From assembly GCA_016195565.1 (NCBI GenBank), contig JACPZK010000017.1, positions 62,001 to 126,000 on the forward strand: a DNA stretch of 64,000 nucleotides. The letters run 5' to 3'. This document shows, one piece after another, positions 1 through 9,198 of this stretch (its first letter is position 1; each line of letters opens with the position of its first letter). A program made the position numbers and the translations under genes. The notes under the pieces were generated by a model that was not told the DNA's origin, ran no database searches, and was given only the letters and a program-made list of their open reading frames with translations. The stretch comes from Nitrospirota bacterium (GTDB lineage Bacteria; Nitrospirota; Thermodesulfovibrionia; Thermodesulfovibrionales; UBA1546).

Positions 1-1146
1 GACATGTCCCATGAGAATGTGGAAAGAGGGCTTATAATCATAGGCCTTGTAGGAATAATGGACCCTCCGAGGGAGGAGGCAAGGGAGGCAGTGGCAATGT
101 GCCAAACTGCAGGGATAAAACCCGTTATGATTACAGGAGACCATCCGATTACAGCATGGGCAATTGCGCGGAGGATTGGAATGCTTGGAGATGAGGATGT
201 AAATTTCAACCTTATAACAGGGAGGGAGCTTGAAAAACTCTCTCTTAAGGAATTTGAAGAGAGGGTTGAGAACATTCAGGTCTATGCCCGTGTTGCGCCA
301 GAACAGAAACTGAAGATTGTGAAGGCGCTTCAGGACAAGGGACAGTTTGTTGCAATGACAGGAGACGGTGTGAATGATGCTCCTGCATTAAAGAGAGCGG
401 ACATCGGCGTTGCAATGGGGATTACAGGAACAGACGTCTCAAAAGAGGCTGCTCATATGATACTCCTTGATGATAATTTTGCCACTATAGTGAAGGCTGT
501 AAGAGAGGGCAGAAAGATATATGACAATATAAGAAAGTTTATAAAGTACCTTCTTACAACAAACTCAGGAGAGATATGGACCCTCTTCCTCGCACCCCTT
601 GTCGGCTTGCCGATTCCGCTTCTGCCGATCCATATACTCTGGATAAACCTTGTTACAGACGGGCTTCCTGCCCTTGCCCTCTCTGCCGAGCCTGCAGAGG
701 GAGATGTGATGAGCGGGCCTCCGAGGCATCCGAAGGAGAGCATATTTGCCCACGGATTAGGACTACATGCCATATGGGTGGGTCTCTTGATGGGTGGAGT
801 TGTTCTGTTTGTCCAGGCATGGTCTATCAAAACTGAACATGCCCATTGGCAGACAATGGTGTTTACCGTTCTCTGCCTGACACAGCTCGGCCATGTCCTT
901 GCCATAAGGTCTGAGAGGGAGTCGTTATTTAAAATCGGATTGTTTTCGAATAAATATCTCCTCGGCGCAGTGATATTTACATTCATCCTGCAGATGGCGA
1001 CTATATATGTGCCTTTCTTAAATCCCATATTCAAGACAGAGCCGCTTACTTTAAATGAACTGGTGTTTACACTCGTCCTGTCATCTGTGGTATTCTTTGC
1101 AGTGGAAATAGAAAAATTAATCAGGAGGCGGAGATGTCGAATATAG
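1..1146 (+). CDS. Cation-transporting P-type ATPase, C-terminal part (5' truncated by window)
   Basis: This is the C-terminal part of an ion-pumping P2-type ATPase of the calcium/cation family in the cytoplasmic membrane; the reading frame is open from base 1, so the N-terminus lies outside the window. The P-domain hinge motif TGDGVNDAP is near residue 118 of the visible part, preceded by MITGDHP and followed by GTDVSKEAA and the LLDDNF segment. After residue 190 come hydrophobic segments expected for membrane helices 5-10, including the [16 protein letters not shown] stretch typical of Ca2+/cation pumps. The DKTGT phosphorylation site is not in the window. The ion is not certain; calcium is the best guess from the family. 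The stop overlaps purC by 13 nt, so purC is probably translationally coupled. Confidence 0.93.
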   Translation, partial: DMSHENVERGLIIIGLVGIMDPPREEAREAVAMCQTAGIKPVMITGDHPITAWAIARRIGMLGDEDVNFNLITGRELEKLSLKEFEERVENIQVYARVAPEQKLKIVKALQDKGQFVAMTGDGVNDAPALKRADIGVAMGITGTDVSKEAAHMILLDDNFATIVKAVREGRKIYDNIRKFIKYLLTTNSGEIWTLFLAPLVGLPIPLLPIHILWINLVTDGLPALALSAEPAEGDVMSGPPRHPKESIFAHGLGLHAIWVGLLMGGVVLFVQAWSIKTEHAHWQTMVFTVLCLTQLGHVLAIRSERESLFKIGLFSNKYLLGAVIFTFILQMATIYVPFLNPIFKTEPLTLNELVFTLVLSSVVFFAVEIEKLIRRRRCRI

Positions 1147-2012
1147 TAATGGAAACTAATTTATCCGATGTTAAATTTCTGAGAAGAGGGAAGGTGCGTG
1201 ATGTCTATGAAATAGATGACTATCTTCTGATAATAGCAACTGACAGGGTCTCTGCATTTGATGTCGTTCTTCCGAATGGAATTCCTGATAAGGGCAGGAT
1301 TCTTACACAGATTTCAATATACTGGTTCAACCGGATGAAGGACATAATAGAAAACCATATTGTTGCAACAGATGTAAAAGACTATCCGAAGGTTCTGCAT
1401 AAATACAAAGACATCCTTGAAGGCAGGAGCATGCTCGTTAAGAAGGCAAAGCCCATGCCTGTTGAATGCATTGTAAGGGGTTATCTCTCAGGTTCAGGGT
1501 GGAAGGAATACAAAAAATCAGGCACAGTCTGCGGCATAAAACTTCCTGACGGGCTTGTTGAATCCGCAAGGCTTGATGAGCCGATATTCACTCCAAGCAC
1601 TAAAGCGGAAGAGGGGCATGACATAAATATAAGTTTTGATGAGACGAGAAAGCTTGTCGGTGATGATACTGCAAACAAGCTCAGGGATACAAGCCTCAGA
1701 GTCTATAAAAAGGCGAGGGAGATGGCAGAGAAGAAAGGAATAATAATCGCTGATACGAAGATGGAATTCGGCGTCTATAATGATAAGTTGCTTCTGATTG
1801 ATGAAATCCTTACGCCTGATTCATCGCGCTTCTGGTCTATGAAGGATTATAAGCCCGGGAAAGGTCAGGACAGTTTTGACAAGCAGATCGTCCGAGATTA
1901 TCTTTTAACCCTCGATTGGAACCAGACATATCCCGGCCCCAAACTTCCTGATGAGATTGTTGAAAAGACAGCGGCAAGGTACAGGGCGATATTGGGGATA
2001 TTGACGGGGTAG
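1134..2012 (+). CDS. purC: Phosphoribosylaminoimidazole-succinocarboxamide synthase (SAICAR synthase)
   Basis: PurC joins CAIR and aspartate, using ATP, to make SAICAR in purine synthesis. The 292-residue protein begins with the [13 protein letters not shown] nucleotide-binding strand and carries [36 protein letters not shown] and IADTKMEFG, all typical of the longer SAICAR synthase form that has a C-terminal DKQIVRDYL segment. The start at ATG 1134 is chosen because an AGGAGG box sits 5 nt upstream; it lies inside the end of the ATPase gene. No other purine genes are adjacent; the stand-alone AICAR transformylase gene is about 36 kb away. Confidence 0.97.
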   Translation: MSNIVMETNLSDVKFLRRGKVRDVYEIDDYLLIIATDRVSAFDVVLPNGIPDKGRILTQISIYWFNRMKDIIENHIVATDVKDYPKVLHKYKDILEGRSMLVKKAKPMPVECIVRGYLSGSGWKEYKKSGTVCGIKLPDGLVESARLDEPIFTPSTKAEEGHDINISFDETRKLVGDDTANKLRDTSLRVYKKAREMAEKKGIIIADTKMEFGVYNDKLLLIDEILTPDSSRFWSMKDYKPGKGQDSFDKQIVRDYLLTLDWNQTYPGPKLPDEIVEKTAARYRAILGILTG

Positions 2013-2045
2013 GAGTTGCTGGGGATGAAGAGATTATTGTAAGTT

Positions 2046-2675
2046 TCACTCATCCTGCTTTTTCGCCTTGAACTTGCCTGTAAATGTCATAAAGAGGTAA
2101 ACAATCAGCGGGATAATGAATGCTATGTCAACTACGCGCATTTGTGAAGATACGGAGGTGAAAAGCATCTGTCCGAGGACCATGCCAAAAAATGCACAGG
2201 CGATTGAGAGCCCAAGAAATCCACAGAGCCTCCAGAAATTAGTCCAGAAGACATCTTTTAAAAACCAGCTAATTACTGTTGCTACTGCTCCGGCAGTAAA
2301 TGCGATGGCGAGGAATGCCGGTTCCGGCATCTTTTTCAGAATTTCAAATCTGAGAGTTGCAAGGCCCAGAAGAGCCATGCTCCATAATGAGAGGGACAGG
2401 AATATGAGAATCAACAGAGAAATTTTTAATGTATTCTTATACCAAGTTTTCTCATGCAGCCTGTCATGCAAATAGCCGATGCGGTCAAGCGCTCCGAACA
2501 ATACAAAGACCGCTGCGACAACGCCTGCGATTGTAATTAAGAATCCGAGAATAAAGCCGGGGATTCCGTATTTTTGATACTGTGAGATTCCGACTGTGAG
2601 GGCGATGATTATTAGAAAGACGAGAAGAATGCGCTCAACCATAAAACCGCGGTCATTTCTTACAAGCTTTAGCAT
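2046..2675 (-). CDS. Hypothetical six-helix membrane protein
   Basis: I do not recognise this family. The roughly 209-residue protein has about six hydrophobic segments (near residues 12-32, 40-63, 83-105, 120-139, 147-169 and 179-197), short charged loops and a lysine-rich C-terminus (KFKAKKQDE), consistent with an integral inner-membrane protein. It is the last gene of a three-gene minus-strand operon after a TPR protein and a Cys-rich small protein. I chose ATG at 2675, 2 nt after the upstream stop codon, over the GTG at 2684 that would overlap it; the tight spacing suggests translational coupling. No catalytic motif is visible. Confidence 0.75.
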   Translation of the reverse strand: MLKLVRNDRGFMVERILLVFLIIIALTVGISQYQKYGIPGFILGFLITIAGVVAAVFVLFGALDRIGYLHDRLHEKTWYKNTLKISLLILIFLSLSLWSMALLGLATLRFEILKKMPEPAFLAIAFTAGAVATVISWFLKDVFWTNFWRLCGFLGLSIACAFFGMVLGQMLFTSVSSQMRVVDIAFIIPLIVYLFMTFTGKFKAKKQDE

Positions 2676-2677
2676 TG

Positions 2678-2884
2678 TTACCACGTAAGGGAAAGAATTG
2701 ACTTTACATCCGACTGAAGCCGGTTGAATTTACATTTGAGCGCCATGCACTGCTCTGAGCGGTAACAGTTGCCGTCTTTTATAACAACATGGATGTGAAT
2801 GCCTGTCTCTTCTGCATAAGGACAAGGCAGATGCAGTTTTCTTGTAGACTCGGAATAGTGTTTTTCCTTTATAGCCGGCTGCAT
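2678..2884 (-). CDS. Small Cys-rich protein of unknown function
   Basis: This 68-residue protein has four cysteines in the order CPY, then NC, then EQC and LKC, with C-x5-C-x4-C spacing in the second half. The spacing would suit binding of zinc or an iron-sulfur cluster, but this is inference. It has no signal peptide. It lies between a TPR protein (6 nt upstream) and a membrane protein (2 nt downstream), which supports it as a real gene. An AGGT box is 8 nt before the ATG. The C-x5-C element recalls the 59-residue protein encoded at 40769-40948, also next to signalling genes; whether the two are homologous cannot be decided by eye. Confidence 0.6.
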   Translation of the reverse strand: MQPAIKEKHYSESTRKLHLPCPYAEETGIHIHVVIKDGNCYRSEQCMALKCKFNRLQSDVKSILSLTW

Positions 2885-2890
2885 AGATTT

Positions 2891-3646
2891 TTACCTGTTT
2901 TTTAATTTTGTGAGCAGAAGCCCTATGTACTTGTTAATCGGATTGCCTCGTGAGAGAAACGGCAGAGGAGATTTTTTCCTGGTCCCGAGTTTTTTGATTT
3001 CCCACAGCAGGTCGTGATTAGCCCCGTCAATCTTTAACCCGCTATTAAATGCGGCAAGGGCTGCTTTTTTTTCTCCGCCGGCAACGTAGGCCCTGCCAAG
3101 GTTAAGATACAGCGTGGCGTGGATGGATTTGGTTATAGGCGGGAATGCAAGGTCAAGCCTTTCCATGGCCTTCTTGCATATATTTATCCCCCTGGTATAT
3201 TTTTTATCAACAATTGCTGTGAGGCATCCGTAATAGGATACAATGAGCGGGTCTTCGGAGTATTCCTCAACCGCTTCCCTTAATATTTTTAATGCCTCCT
3301 TATTGTTTTTCCTTGCGAGAAGTTTTTTTGCGGTGTCAAGATACTCTGTCTTTTTCCTGCTTTCTTTAAGTAGGGCTGTAAATTCTTCAATGGCGCTCTT
3401 ATGATGATTCTCCATAAACTCATGGAGCTTATCCTCATAGTCTTTTTTGTCCATAATATCAGAGCAATCCTCTTTTTTTGAATAAACTATTTCCCCTTTA
3501 TGGTAAATGAGGGTTGTGAGCAGGGGTTCTTTGATTCCGCCGTGCTCTGTCTGGACATGATAGCTTTTTTCTCCGAGCTTAATGTTTACGTTAAACCTGA
3601 GCGGGATGTCTGAGGTAATGTGCAACTGGCCTGATTTCTCTGTCAT
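2891..3646 (-). CDS. TPR-repeat protein
   Basis: The protein has an N-terminal beta-rich region of about 60 residues (SGQLHITSDIPLRFNVNIKL) and a helical C-terminal half with tetratricopeptide-like repeats (NNKEALKILREAVEEYSEDP; LYLNLGRAYVAGGEKKAALAAF). TPRs mediate protein contacts; the partner is unknown. The longer reading starts at ATG 3655, but a GATAAT -10-like box at 3654-3659 lies 7 nt before the ATG at 3646, so I prefer 3646 and a leaderless transcript. The promoter would be back to back with that of tsaD in a 72-bp divergent gap. It heads an operon with the Cys-rich and membrane proteins. Confidence 0.8.
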   Translation of the reverse strand: MTEKSGQLHITSDIPLRFNVNIKLGEKSYHVQTEHGGIKEPLLTTLIYHKGEIVYSKKEDCSDIMDKKDYEDKLHEFMENHHKSAIEEFTALLKESRKKTEYLDTAKKLLARKNNKEALKILREAVEEYSEDPLIVSYYGCLTAIVDKKYTRGINICKKAMERLDLAFPPITKSIHATLYLNLGRAYVAGGEKKAALAAFNSGLKIDGANHDLLWEIKKLGTRKKSPLPFLSRGNPINKYIGLLLTKLKNR

Positions 3647-3707
3647 ATAACACATTATCTAACAAGATTTTGATAATTAAATCAAGCTGAAAACACGAAA
3701 CATCTTA

Positions 3708-3713
3708 TATAAT
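3708..3713 (+). promoter_or_regulatory. -10 box of a probable leaderless tsaD promoter
   Basis: A perfect TATAAT lies 5 nt before the tsaD ATG, and no Shine-Dalgarno sequence is present. Transcription would start at or next to the A of the start codon. No clear -35 element is seen. Confidence 0.5.
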
Positions 3714-3718
3714 ATCCC

Positions 3719-4756
3719 ATGCTTATACTCGGAATAGACACATCATGCGATGACACTGCTGCCGCTGTTGTTGAGAACGGTGTCAGAATAGTTTCCAATA
3801 TTGTCTCAAGCCAGACGGATATTCACAAAAAATACGGAGGCATTGTTCCGGAGCTTGCATCGCGAAGGCATATAGAGATGATACTGCCTGTTGTTGATGA
3901 GGCGTTGAAGGGCGCAGGCGCAGGGCTTGAAGACGTCTCGGCTGTTGCGGTCTGCCATGGGCCCGGATTGATCGGCTCTCTTCTTGTCGGATGCTCATTT
4001 GCAAAGGCATTATGTTTTTCAAAGAATATTCCTTTGCTCGCGGTAAATCACCTTGAGGGGCACATGTTTTCCTGTTTTCTGGAAGAACCGCAGCCGGAAT
4101 TTCCGTTCATCTCGCTGATAGCATCAGGCGGCCACACGAGCCTTTACCGCGTTGACGGTTTTGGGAAATACAGAGAACTCGGCAGGACCAGGGATGACGC
4201 GTCAGGCGAGGCTTATGACAAGATATCCAAGCTTCTTGGGCTTGGTTATCCGGGAGGCCCTATAATTGACAAGCTTGCATCCGAAGGAAATCCAAAGGCG
4301 ATAGATTTTCCAAGGCCGTATCTTCCTGAATCATTTGATTTCAGCTTCAGCGGTTTGAAGACAGCAGTGAGAATGGCTATCAGCGTTCAGCAGTTAGCGG
4401 TCAGTGAAAAAAAGCTGAAGGCTGATAGCTGTAAGCTGAAAGCTGATTTATCACTCGCAGATATTGCCGCCTCATTTCAGGCATGCATGGTTGATGTGCT
4501 TGTAAGAAAGACAGAATGGGCGATAAAAAAAGAGGGCCTAAGGCGTGTCACTCTCTCAGGCGGCGTATCGGCAAACAGCGAATTAAGAAAGAGAATGAAA
4601 GAAATGGGAGATGAAAGGGAAGCAGAGATATTTATTCCATCCATAAATCTGTGCACGGATAATGCTGCCATGATTGCCTCGGCAGGGTATAATCACTTTT
4701 TAAATAAGGACTTTGCAGGAGCAAGCCTGAATCCCAAGGCATACCTTCCGCTTTAG
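3719..4756 (+). CDS. tsaD: tRNA N6-adenosine threonylcarbamoyltransferase
   Basis: TsaD, with TsaB and TsaE, transfers the threonylcarbamoyl group to A37 of ANN-decoding tRNAs to make t6A. The protein starts with the ASKHA-fold strand LILGIDTSCDDTAAAVV and has the metal-binding HLEGH motif at about residues 111-115, IASGGHTSLYRV, and the C-terminal SGGVSANSELR and TDNAAMIA motifs. At 345 residues it is near the family length but contains a lysine-rich insert at residues 221-243 (DNA 4381-4446) built from short AGCTGA-type repeats, just before the conserved LSLADIAASFQ helix. It probably starts from a leaderless mRNA. Confidence 0.97.
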   Translation: MLILGIDTSCDDTAAAVVENGVRIVSNIVSSQTDIHKKYGGIVPELASRRHIEMILPVVDEALKGAGAGLEDVSAVAVCHGPGLIGSLLVGCSFAKALCFSKNIPLLAVNHLEGHMFSCFLEEPQPEFPFISLIASGGHTSLYRVDGFGKYRELGRTRDDASGEAYDKISKLLGLGYPGGPIIDKLASEGNPKAIDFPRPYLPESFDFSFSGLKTAVRMAISVQQLAVSEKKLKADSCKLKADLSLADIAASFQACMVDVLVRKTEWAIKKEGLRRVTLSGGVSANSELRKRMKEMGDEREAEIFIPSINLCTDNAAMIASAGYNHFLNKDFAGASLNPKAYLPL

Positions 4757-4774
4757 CCGATGCGGTTTATCGGA

Positions 4775-5101
4775 TTAATACAGCGCCCTGACAAAGCTTA
4801 TGTATTCCTGCGGCGGGTCTATGATTTCAATGCCTATGCTGTCTGTTAAACCGTCCGGCGGCATCTTGTAATAGGCCCATTTTGTTATGCCGCGGAGGTG
4901 GATTGTTTCTCCTGTTGAGAGTTTTAGCCTCAATTCAATCTCTGTGCCGGCAGCATATTTTTTATTATCGCTTGAAGTTGTGGTAAGCATGTAGATGCCG
5001 GATTCTGAGATATTCTCTATGAAGACAGCATATTTTTCATTGCCGGATATCCGCTCAGCCTTCAGATTGACCCGTATTCTCCTGAAACGCCTTTTTTCCA
5101 T
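4775..5101 (-). CDS. PilZ-domain protein (putative c-di-GMP receptor)
   Basis: This 108-residue single-domain protein carries the PilZ N-terminal arginine motif (RRFRRIRV, an RxxxR form) and the N-x-S-x-x-G type motif (ENISESGIYM) followed by the beta-barrel strands. These are the residues that bind cyclic di-GMP in known PilZ domains. It probably acts in the cytosol as a signal adaptor for motility, surface attachment or polysaccharide production. It stands alone, convergent with tsaD, and has no clear partner here. Confidence 0.85.
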   Translation of the reverse strand: MEKRRFRRIRVNLKAERISGNEKYAVFIENISESGIYMLTTTSSDNKKYAAGTEIELRLKLSTGETIHLRGITKWAYYKMPPDGLTDSIGIEIIDPPQEYISFVRALY

Positions 5102-5174
5102 GGGGCTATTTTAGCATATCCCGGCTTAAAGTAAAGGGGCGAAAATTATCTGTGTCTGCAATTTCAGGAACGGC

Positions 5175-5939
5175 TTATATCTTCTTTTTTCTGAAGACAA
5201 GGATTGCCGCAACAGCGGACAGGAATAGTAAAACGCTTATCCCCTGCGATATTGAGATATTTCCAAAGAGAAAGCCTCTCACCTCATCGCCTCTGAAGAA
5301 TTCCACAGTAAACCTGATGACAGAGTAAATTAAAAGGTATGCCCAGAATAACTGTCCTTTGAATGACTGGCGCTTTCTCAGGGTTATGAGTATAAGAAAG
5401 TTTATGAATTCTCCCGCTGATTCGTATAACTGTGTTGGATGAAGTGGAATGCCAATCCTTGCAAGGGATTCAGGGTCAAGGAATGTCACTGCCAGAGGAC
5501 ATCCTTCCGCAGGGCTTCCGTAACAGCAGCCTGCTGAGAAGCATCCAAGCCTTCCGATTGCATGCCCGATTGCAAGTGACGGCGCGAAAATATCAGCGGT
5601 AGCCCGGATATCAAGCCCTTTCTTTTTTGCATACCAGACAGCAACTGGAATTGCGAATATAACGCCTCCGTAGAATACAAGGCCGCCTTCCCAAATTTTG
5701 AATATGTCCAGAGGGTTTCTCAGAAAATGGCCTGCCTCCACAAGCACAAAGAAAAGCCTTGAGCCTATCAGCGCTGCAATGAGCATGTAAAAACCAAGGT
5801 CCACGATTTTATCTGAAGAGATTCCCTGTTTCTTGGCCTGTCTTACGGCAAGCGCAAGCCCGAGCAAAAAACCTGCGGCAATGAGAACGCCGTAGGTATG
5901 TATCGTCAGCGGGCCTATTCTAATTAATATCGGATGCAT
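5175..5939 (-). CDS. lgt: Prolipoprotein diacylglyceryl transferase
   Basis: Lgt is an inner-membrane enzyme that moves diacylglycerol from phosphatidylglycerol to the lipobox cysteine of prolipoproteins. The sequence shows several hydrophobic helices and the Lgt signature region [17 protein letters not shown], with HPTQLYES and FRGDEVRGF later in the protein. I chose ATG 5939 over ATG 5954 because GAGGGA lies 7 nt upstream of 5939 while 5954 has no ribosome site; this also gives a better N-terminus ([17 protein letters not shown]). It overlaps lspA by 20 nt, so the two lipoprotein-processing genes are coupled. Confidence 0.96.
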   Translation of the reverse strand: MHPILIRIGPLTIHTYGVLIAAGFLLGLALAVRQAKKQGISSDKIVDLGFYMLIAALIGSRLFFVLVEAGHFLRNPLDIFKIWEGGLVFYGGVIFAIPVAVWYAKKKGLDIRATADIFAPSLAIGHAIGRLGCFSAGCCYGSPAEGCPLAVTFLDPESLARIGIPLHPTQLYESAGEFINFLILITLRKRQSFKGQLFWAYLLIYSVIRFTVEFFRGDEVRGFLFGNISISQGISVLLFLSAVAAILVFRKKKI

Positions 5940-6390
5940 TAGTGGTTCCCTCATGTTTTTTTAAAAACAATTTTATAAATATCAATCCTATTCCTATTGT
6001 CAGCGCTGAGTCCGCAACATTGAATGCCGGCCAGTGATGCCTGCCTGCAAAAACATCTATGAAATCAACGACAGAGCCTCTGAAGAGCCTGTCTATCAAA
6101 TTCCCTATTGCGCCTCCGAGAATGAGAGAAAGCCCTAATGGGTCTTCTTTCTCTTTTATAAGCATAAAAAAGATGACTCCAATTGCAATGAGGGATATGA
6201 TTATAAAGATGTTATTCCCGAAACTTTTGAACATGCCGAATGCAGCGCCTTCATTTCTCAGGTTCACGAGATGGAGAAATGGGAGAAGTTCAACCGGCTT
6301 GAAAGTACTTATAAGTTTATCCGCGAGATATTTTGTTGCCTGGTCCAAGATTACAAGCAGGGGGATAATGATAAAAGCTGTTTTTTTCAT
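5920..6390 (-). CDS. lspA: Lipoprotein signal peptidase (signal peptidase II)
   Basis: LspA removes the signal peptide of diacylglycerol-modified prolipoproteins. The 156-residue protein has four hydrophobic helices, the NEGAAFGMF motif at about residue 46, and the two catalytic aspartate motifs VVDFIDVF (about 107-114) and NVADSAL (about 124-130). It overlaps ileS by 4 nt and lgt by 20 nt. The ileS-lspA-lgt order is common in bacteria and supports a single transcript. Confidence 0.97.
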   Translation of the reverse strand: MKKTAFIIIPLLVILDQATKYLADKLISTFKPVELLPFLHLVNLRNEGAAFGMFKSFGNNIFIIISLIAIGVIFFMLIKEKEDPLGLSLILGGAIGNLIDRLFRGSVVDFIDVFAGRHHWPAFNVADSALTIGIGLIFIKLFLKKHEGTTNASDIN

Positions 6391-9176
6391 TTAACGACAT
6401 TATAACATCTATCGCATAATTCAGCGGCGCCGGTGTGTGTTCCAACGGATGCGCTCCAGTTCCAGCAGCGCCCGCATTTTTTGCCGCTGGCCCGTTCTAC
6501 AATGACTGACATGCCTTTTATCTCTTCGCTTTCATAAGCGCTGTCTATTTTTCCTGATGCCTGCTTTGCCTCTGCTGATGAGACGATAAAAAGCGCCGGA
6601 AGGAATTCTTTATATTCATTCAGGAGATTAAACTCATTTTCAGGAAGGCATATAATCACCTTTGCCTCAAGAGAGTTGCCTATGAACTTGTTCTGCCTCT
6701 TAAGCTCAAGAGCCTTGTTTGTCGCATTTCTTATTGCTATGAGTTTTGCCCATTTTTCTTCAAGCGCCGGATCGAGGTATTTTTCATCTGCCATCGGGAA
6801 AGGCGAAAGAAACACGCTCTCCTCTTTTTTGCCGGCAATGAATCTCCATATCTCTTCTGCCGTGAAAGAAATTACCGGAGCCATAAGCCCGGTCATAGAT
6901 AAAAGTATTCTGTTTAAAACCCACTGTGCAGCCCTTCTTTCTTTTGAATCAGCTTTGAAGGTGTATAGCCTGTCTTTGAGAATATCAAGATAAAAGGAGC
7001 TCATATCCACAACGCAGAAGTTATGCAGGAGATGATAAACTTCATGGAAGTCAAATCTCTCGTATGCAGATGTGATTTTTGCAGTCAGAGTCTGAAGTCT
7101 TGACATGGCCCACCTGTCTATCTCAAGCAGGTCCTTGCTATAATCTTTTCCGTCCTTCCCGTCAAAATCAGAAAGATTGCCGAGCAGAAATCTTGCGGTA
7201 TTCCGAATTTTTCTGTAGGCCTCTGTAAGCCTGTCTATAATTTCCTTTGATATCCTGACATCATCCCTGTAATCTTCAGCAGAGACCCACAGCCTCAGTA
7301 TCTCGGCGCCGTTTGCTTTAATGATCTCCTGCGGCGCAACAACATTGCCGAGAGACTTTGACATCTTCTTGCCTGAGCCGTCCATTACAAATCCGTGCGT
7401 AAGGACTGTTTTATACGGAGATGTCCCCCTTGTTCCCACTGACGTAAGAAGGGAACTCTGGAACCACCCTCTGTGCTGGTCGCTGCCCTCAAGATACATA
7501 TCAGCGGGCCAGGAGAGCTTCGCATTTTTCTCCATTACGGCAGCGTGGCTTACGCCTGAATCAAACCATACATCCAGTATGTCCATCTCTTTTGAAAAAG
7601 ATGTCCCGCCGCATTTTTCGCATTTGTATCCTGACGGCAGAAATTCCTCTGCTTTTTTCATGAACCATATATCAGCCCCGTTTTCCTCAACGTGCTTTGT
7701 GATTGCATCAAGAACCGAATCTTTTTTGACAAATTCTCCGCAGCCTTCGCAGCTGATAAGCGTTATAGGCACTCCCCAGGCCCTCTGTCTTGATATGCAC
7801 CAGTCAGGCCTGCCTGAGACCATATTGTATATTCTGTCTCTGCCCCATTTAGGAATCCAGTTGACTCTGTCTATCTCCTCAAGGCATTTTCCCCTGAGGC
7901 TGTTATGCTCAACAGATATGAACCACTGCTCTGTTGCGCGGAATATGACAGGTTTTTTGCACCTCCAGCAGTGAGGATAGGAATGTGTTATCTTTTCTTC
8001 CTTGATGAGCGCATTTTTGCTTTTCAATATCTCAATTATCTGTGCGTTTGCCTTGAATACGAACTGCCCTTCAAGTTTTCCTGCCTGTTTTGTGAATTTA
8101 CCTTTGTCATCAACAGGCGCATAAATATCAAGCCCGTATTTTAAGCCTGTTTTATAGTCGTCCTCGCCGTGGCCGGGCGCAATGTGAACTATTCCTGTTC
8201 CTTCTTCAAGGGATACAAATTCTCCGAGTACAGCCCTTGATTCCCTCAGGATAAAAGGATGCTCTGCATTCACGCCTTCAAGCTCTCTGCCTGTTATCTT
8301 TGCAATAATCTTTCCGTCCAAGCCGATTCTTTCTTTCAGCGCTTCAAGCCTTCCCTCAGCAACAATGTAGACTTCATCACCCTGTTCAACGGCAGCATAA
8401 ACAAGTTCGGGATGAAATGCGAGTGCAAGATTTGCAGGCAGTGTCCACGGAGTAGTTGTCCATATTACAAAAAAGATCTTTTTGCCCTTCAACGAGGGCA
8501 TCTTATCTCCAAACTCCGAACTCTCCACTCCGAACTTTACAAATACAGACGGCGACTCCTTCTCAGCATATTCCACCTCTGCCTCTGCTAATGCAGTAAC
8601 ACAGGATGGGCACCAGTGCACAGGTTTCTTGCCTTTATATGCATAGCCTTTTTTTACAAATTCTAAAAATTCCCTGACAATCGTCGCTTCATATCCGTAT
8701 GACATTGTGAGATACGGCTCTTGCCAGTCTCCCATAACTCCGAGCCTCTTGAATTCCTCTCTCTGAATGTCCACAAATTTTTCTGCGTATTCCTTGCAGA
8801 GCTTTCTTTTCTCAAGGATGTCAACCTTGTCTTTTTTTTCTCCGAGGTTTTTGTCCACCTGAAGCTCAATCGGAAGGCCGTGGCAGTCCCAGCCCGGAAC
8901 GTATGGCGAATAAAAACCCTGCATGGATTTGAATTTTACTATTATGTCCTTGAGTATCTTATTAAGCGCATGCCCGATATGGATGTGGCCGTTAGCATAA
9001 GGAGGGCCGTCATGGAGGATGTAATGTTTACTGCCTGAATTTTTGTTTTGCAGCTTTTCGTATATCTTATTCTCTTCCCAGAACCTGAGCATTTCAGGCT
9101 CTTTCTGTGTAAGGTTCGCCTTCATGGGAAAACCTGTCTGTGGAAGATTGAGAGTGTCTTTTATGTCTTTTGCCAT
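6387..9176 (-). CDS. ileS: Isoleucyl-tRNA synthetase
   Basis: IleS charges tRNA-Ile and edits misactivated valine. The 929-residue protein has the class I motif HIGH (in GHIHIGHAL, near residue 65), KMSKS near residue 604, the editing-domain [14 protein letters not shown] segment, and a C-terminal zinc site (CGRCWNW and CDRCY). A short block at about residues 214-223 (DNA 8507-8536) is encoded by repeated CCGAACT/CCAAACT units like those in intergenic repeats, and it sits just before the conserved [10 protein letters not shown] strand. AAGGGGAG lies 11 nt before the ATG. Confidence 0.97.
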   Translation of the reverse strand: MAKDIKDTLNLPQTGFPMKANLTQKEPEMLRFWEENKIYEKLQNKNSGSKHYILHDGPPYANGHIHIGHALNKILKDIIVKFKSMQGFYSPYVPGWDCHGLPIELQVDKNLGEKKDKVDILEKRKLCKEYAEKFVDIQREEFKRLGVMGDWQEPYLTMSYGYEATIVREFLEFVKKGYAYKGKKPVHWCPSCVTALAEAEVEYAEKESPSVFVKFGVESSEFGDKMPSLKGKKIFFVIWTTTPWTLPANLALAFHPELVYAAVEQGDEVYIVAEGRLEALKERIGLDGKIIAKITGRELEGVNAEHPFILRESRAVLGEFVSLEEGTGIVHIAPGHGEDDYKTGLKYGLDIYAPVDDKGKFTKQAGKLEGQFVFKANAQIIEILKSKNALIKEEKITHSYPHCWRCKKPVIFRATEQWFISVEHNSLRGKCLEEIDRVNWIPKWGRDRIYNMVSGRPDWCISRQRAWGVPITLISCEGCGEFVKKDSVLDAITKHVEENGADIWFMKKAEEFLPSGYKCEKCGGTSFSKEMDILDVWFDSGVSHAAVMEKNAKLSWPADMYLEGSDQHRGWFQSSLLTSVGTRGTSPYKTVLTHGFVMDGSGKKMSKSLGNVVAPQEIIKANGAEILRLWVSAEDYRDDVRISKEIIDRLTEAYRKIRNTARFLLGNLSDFDGKDGKDYSKDLLEIDRWAMSRLQTLTAKITSAYERFDFHEVYHLLHNFCVVDMSSFYLDILKDRLYTFKADSKERRAAQWVLNRILLSMTGLMAPVISFTAEEIWRFIAGKKEESVFLSPFPMADEKYLDPALEEKWAKLIAIRNATNKALELKRQNKFIGNSLEAKVIICLPENEFNLLNEYKEFLPALFIVSSAEAKQASGKIDSAYESEEIKGMSVIVERASGKKCGRCWNWSASVGTHTGAAELCDRCYNVVK

Positions 9177-9198
9177 GTCAGAAAATGCTCCCCTTGTC

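Noticed and set aside
453-1034. 193-codon minus-strand ORF
   Set aside because: It is antisense to the P-type ATPase gene and shows no recognisable motif.
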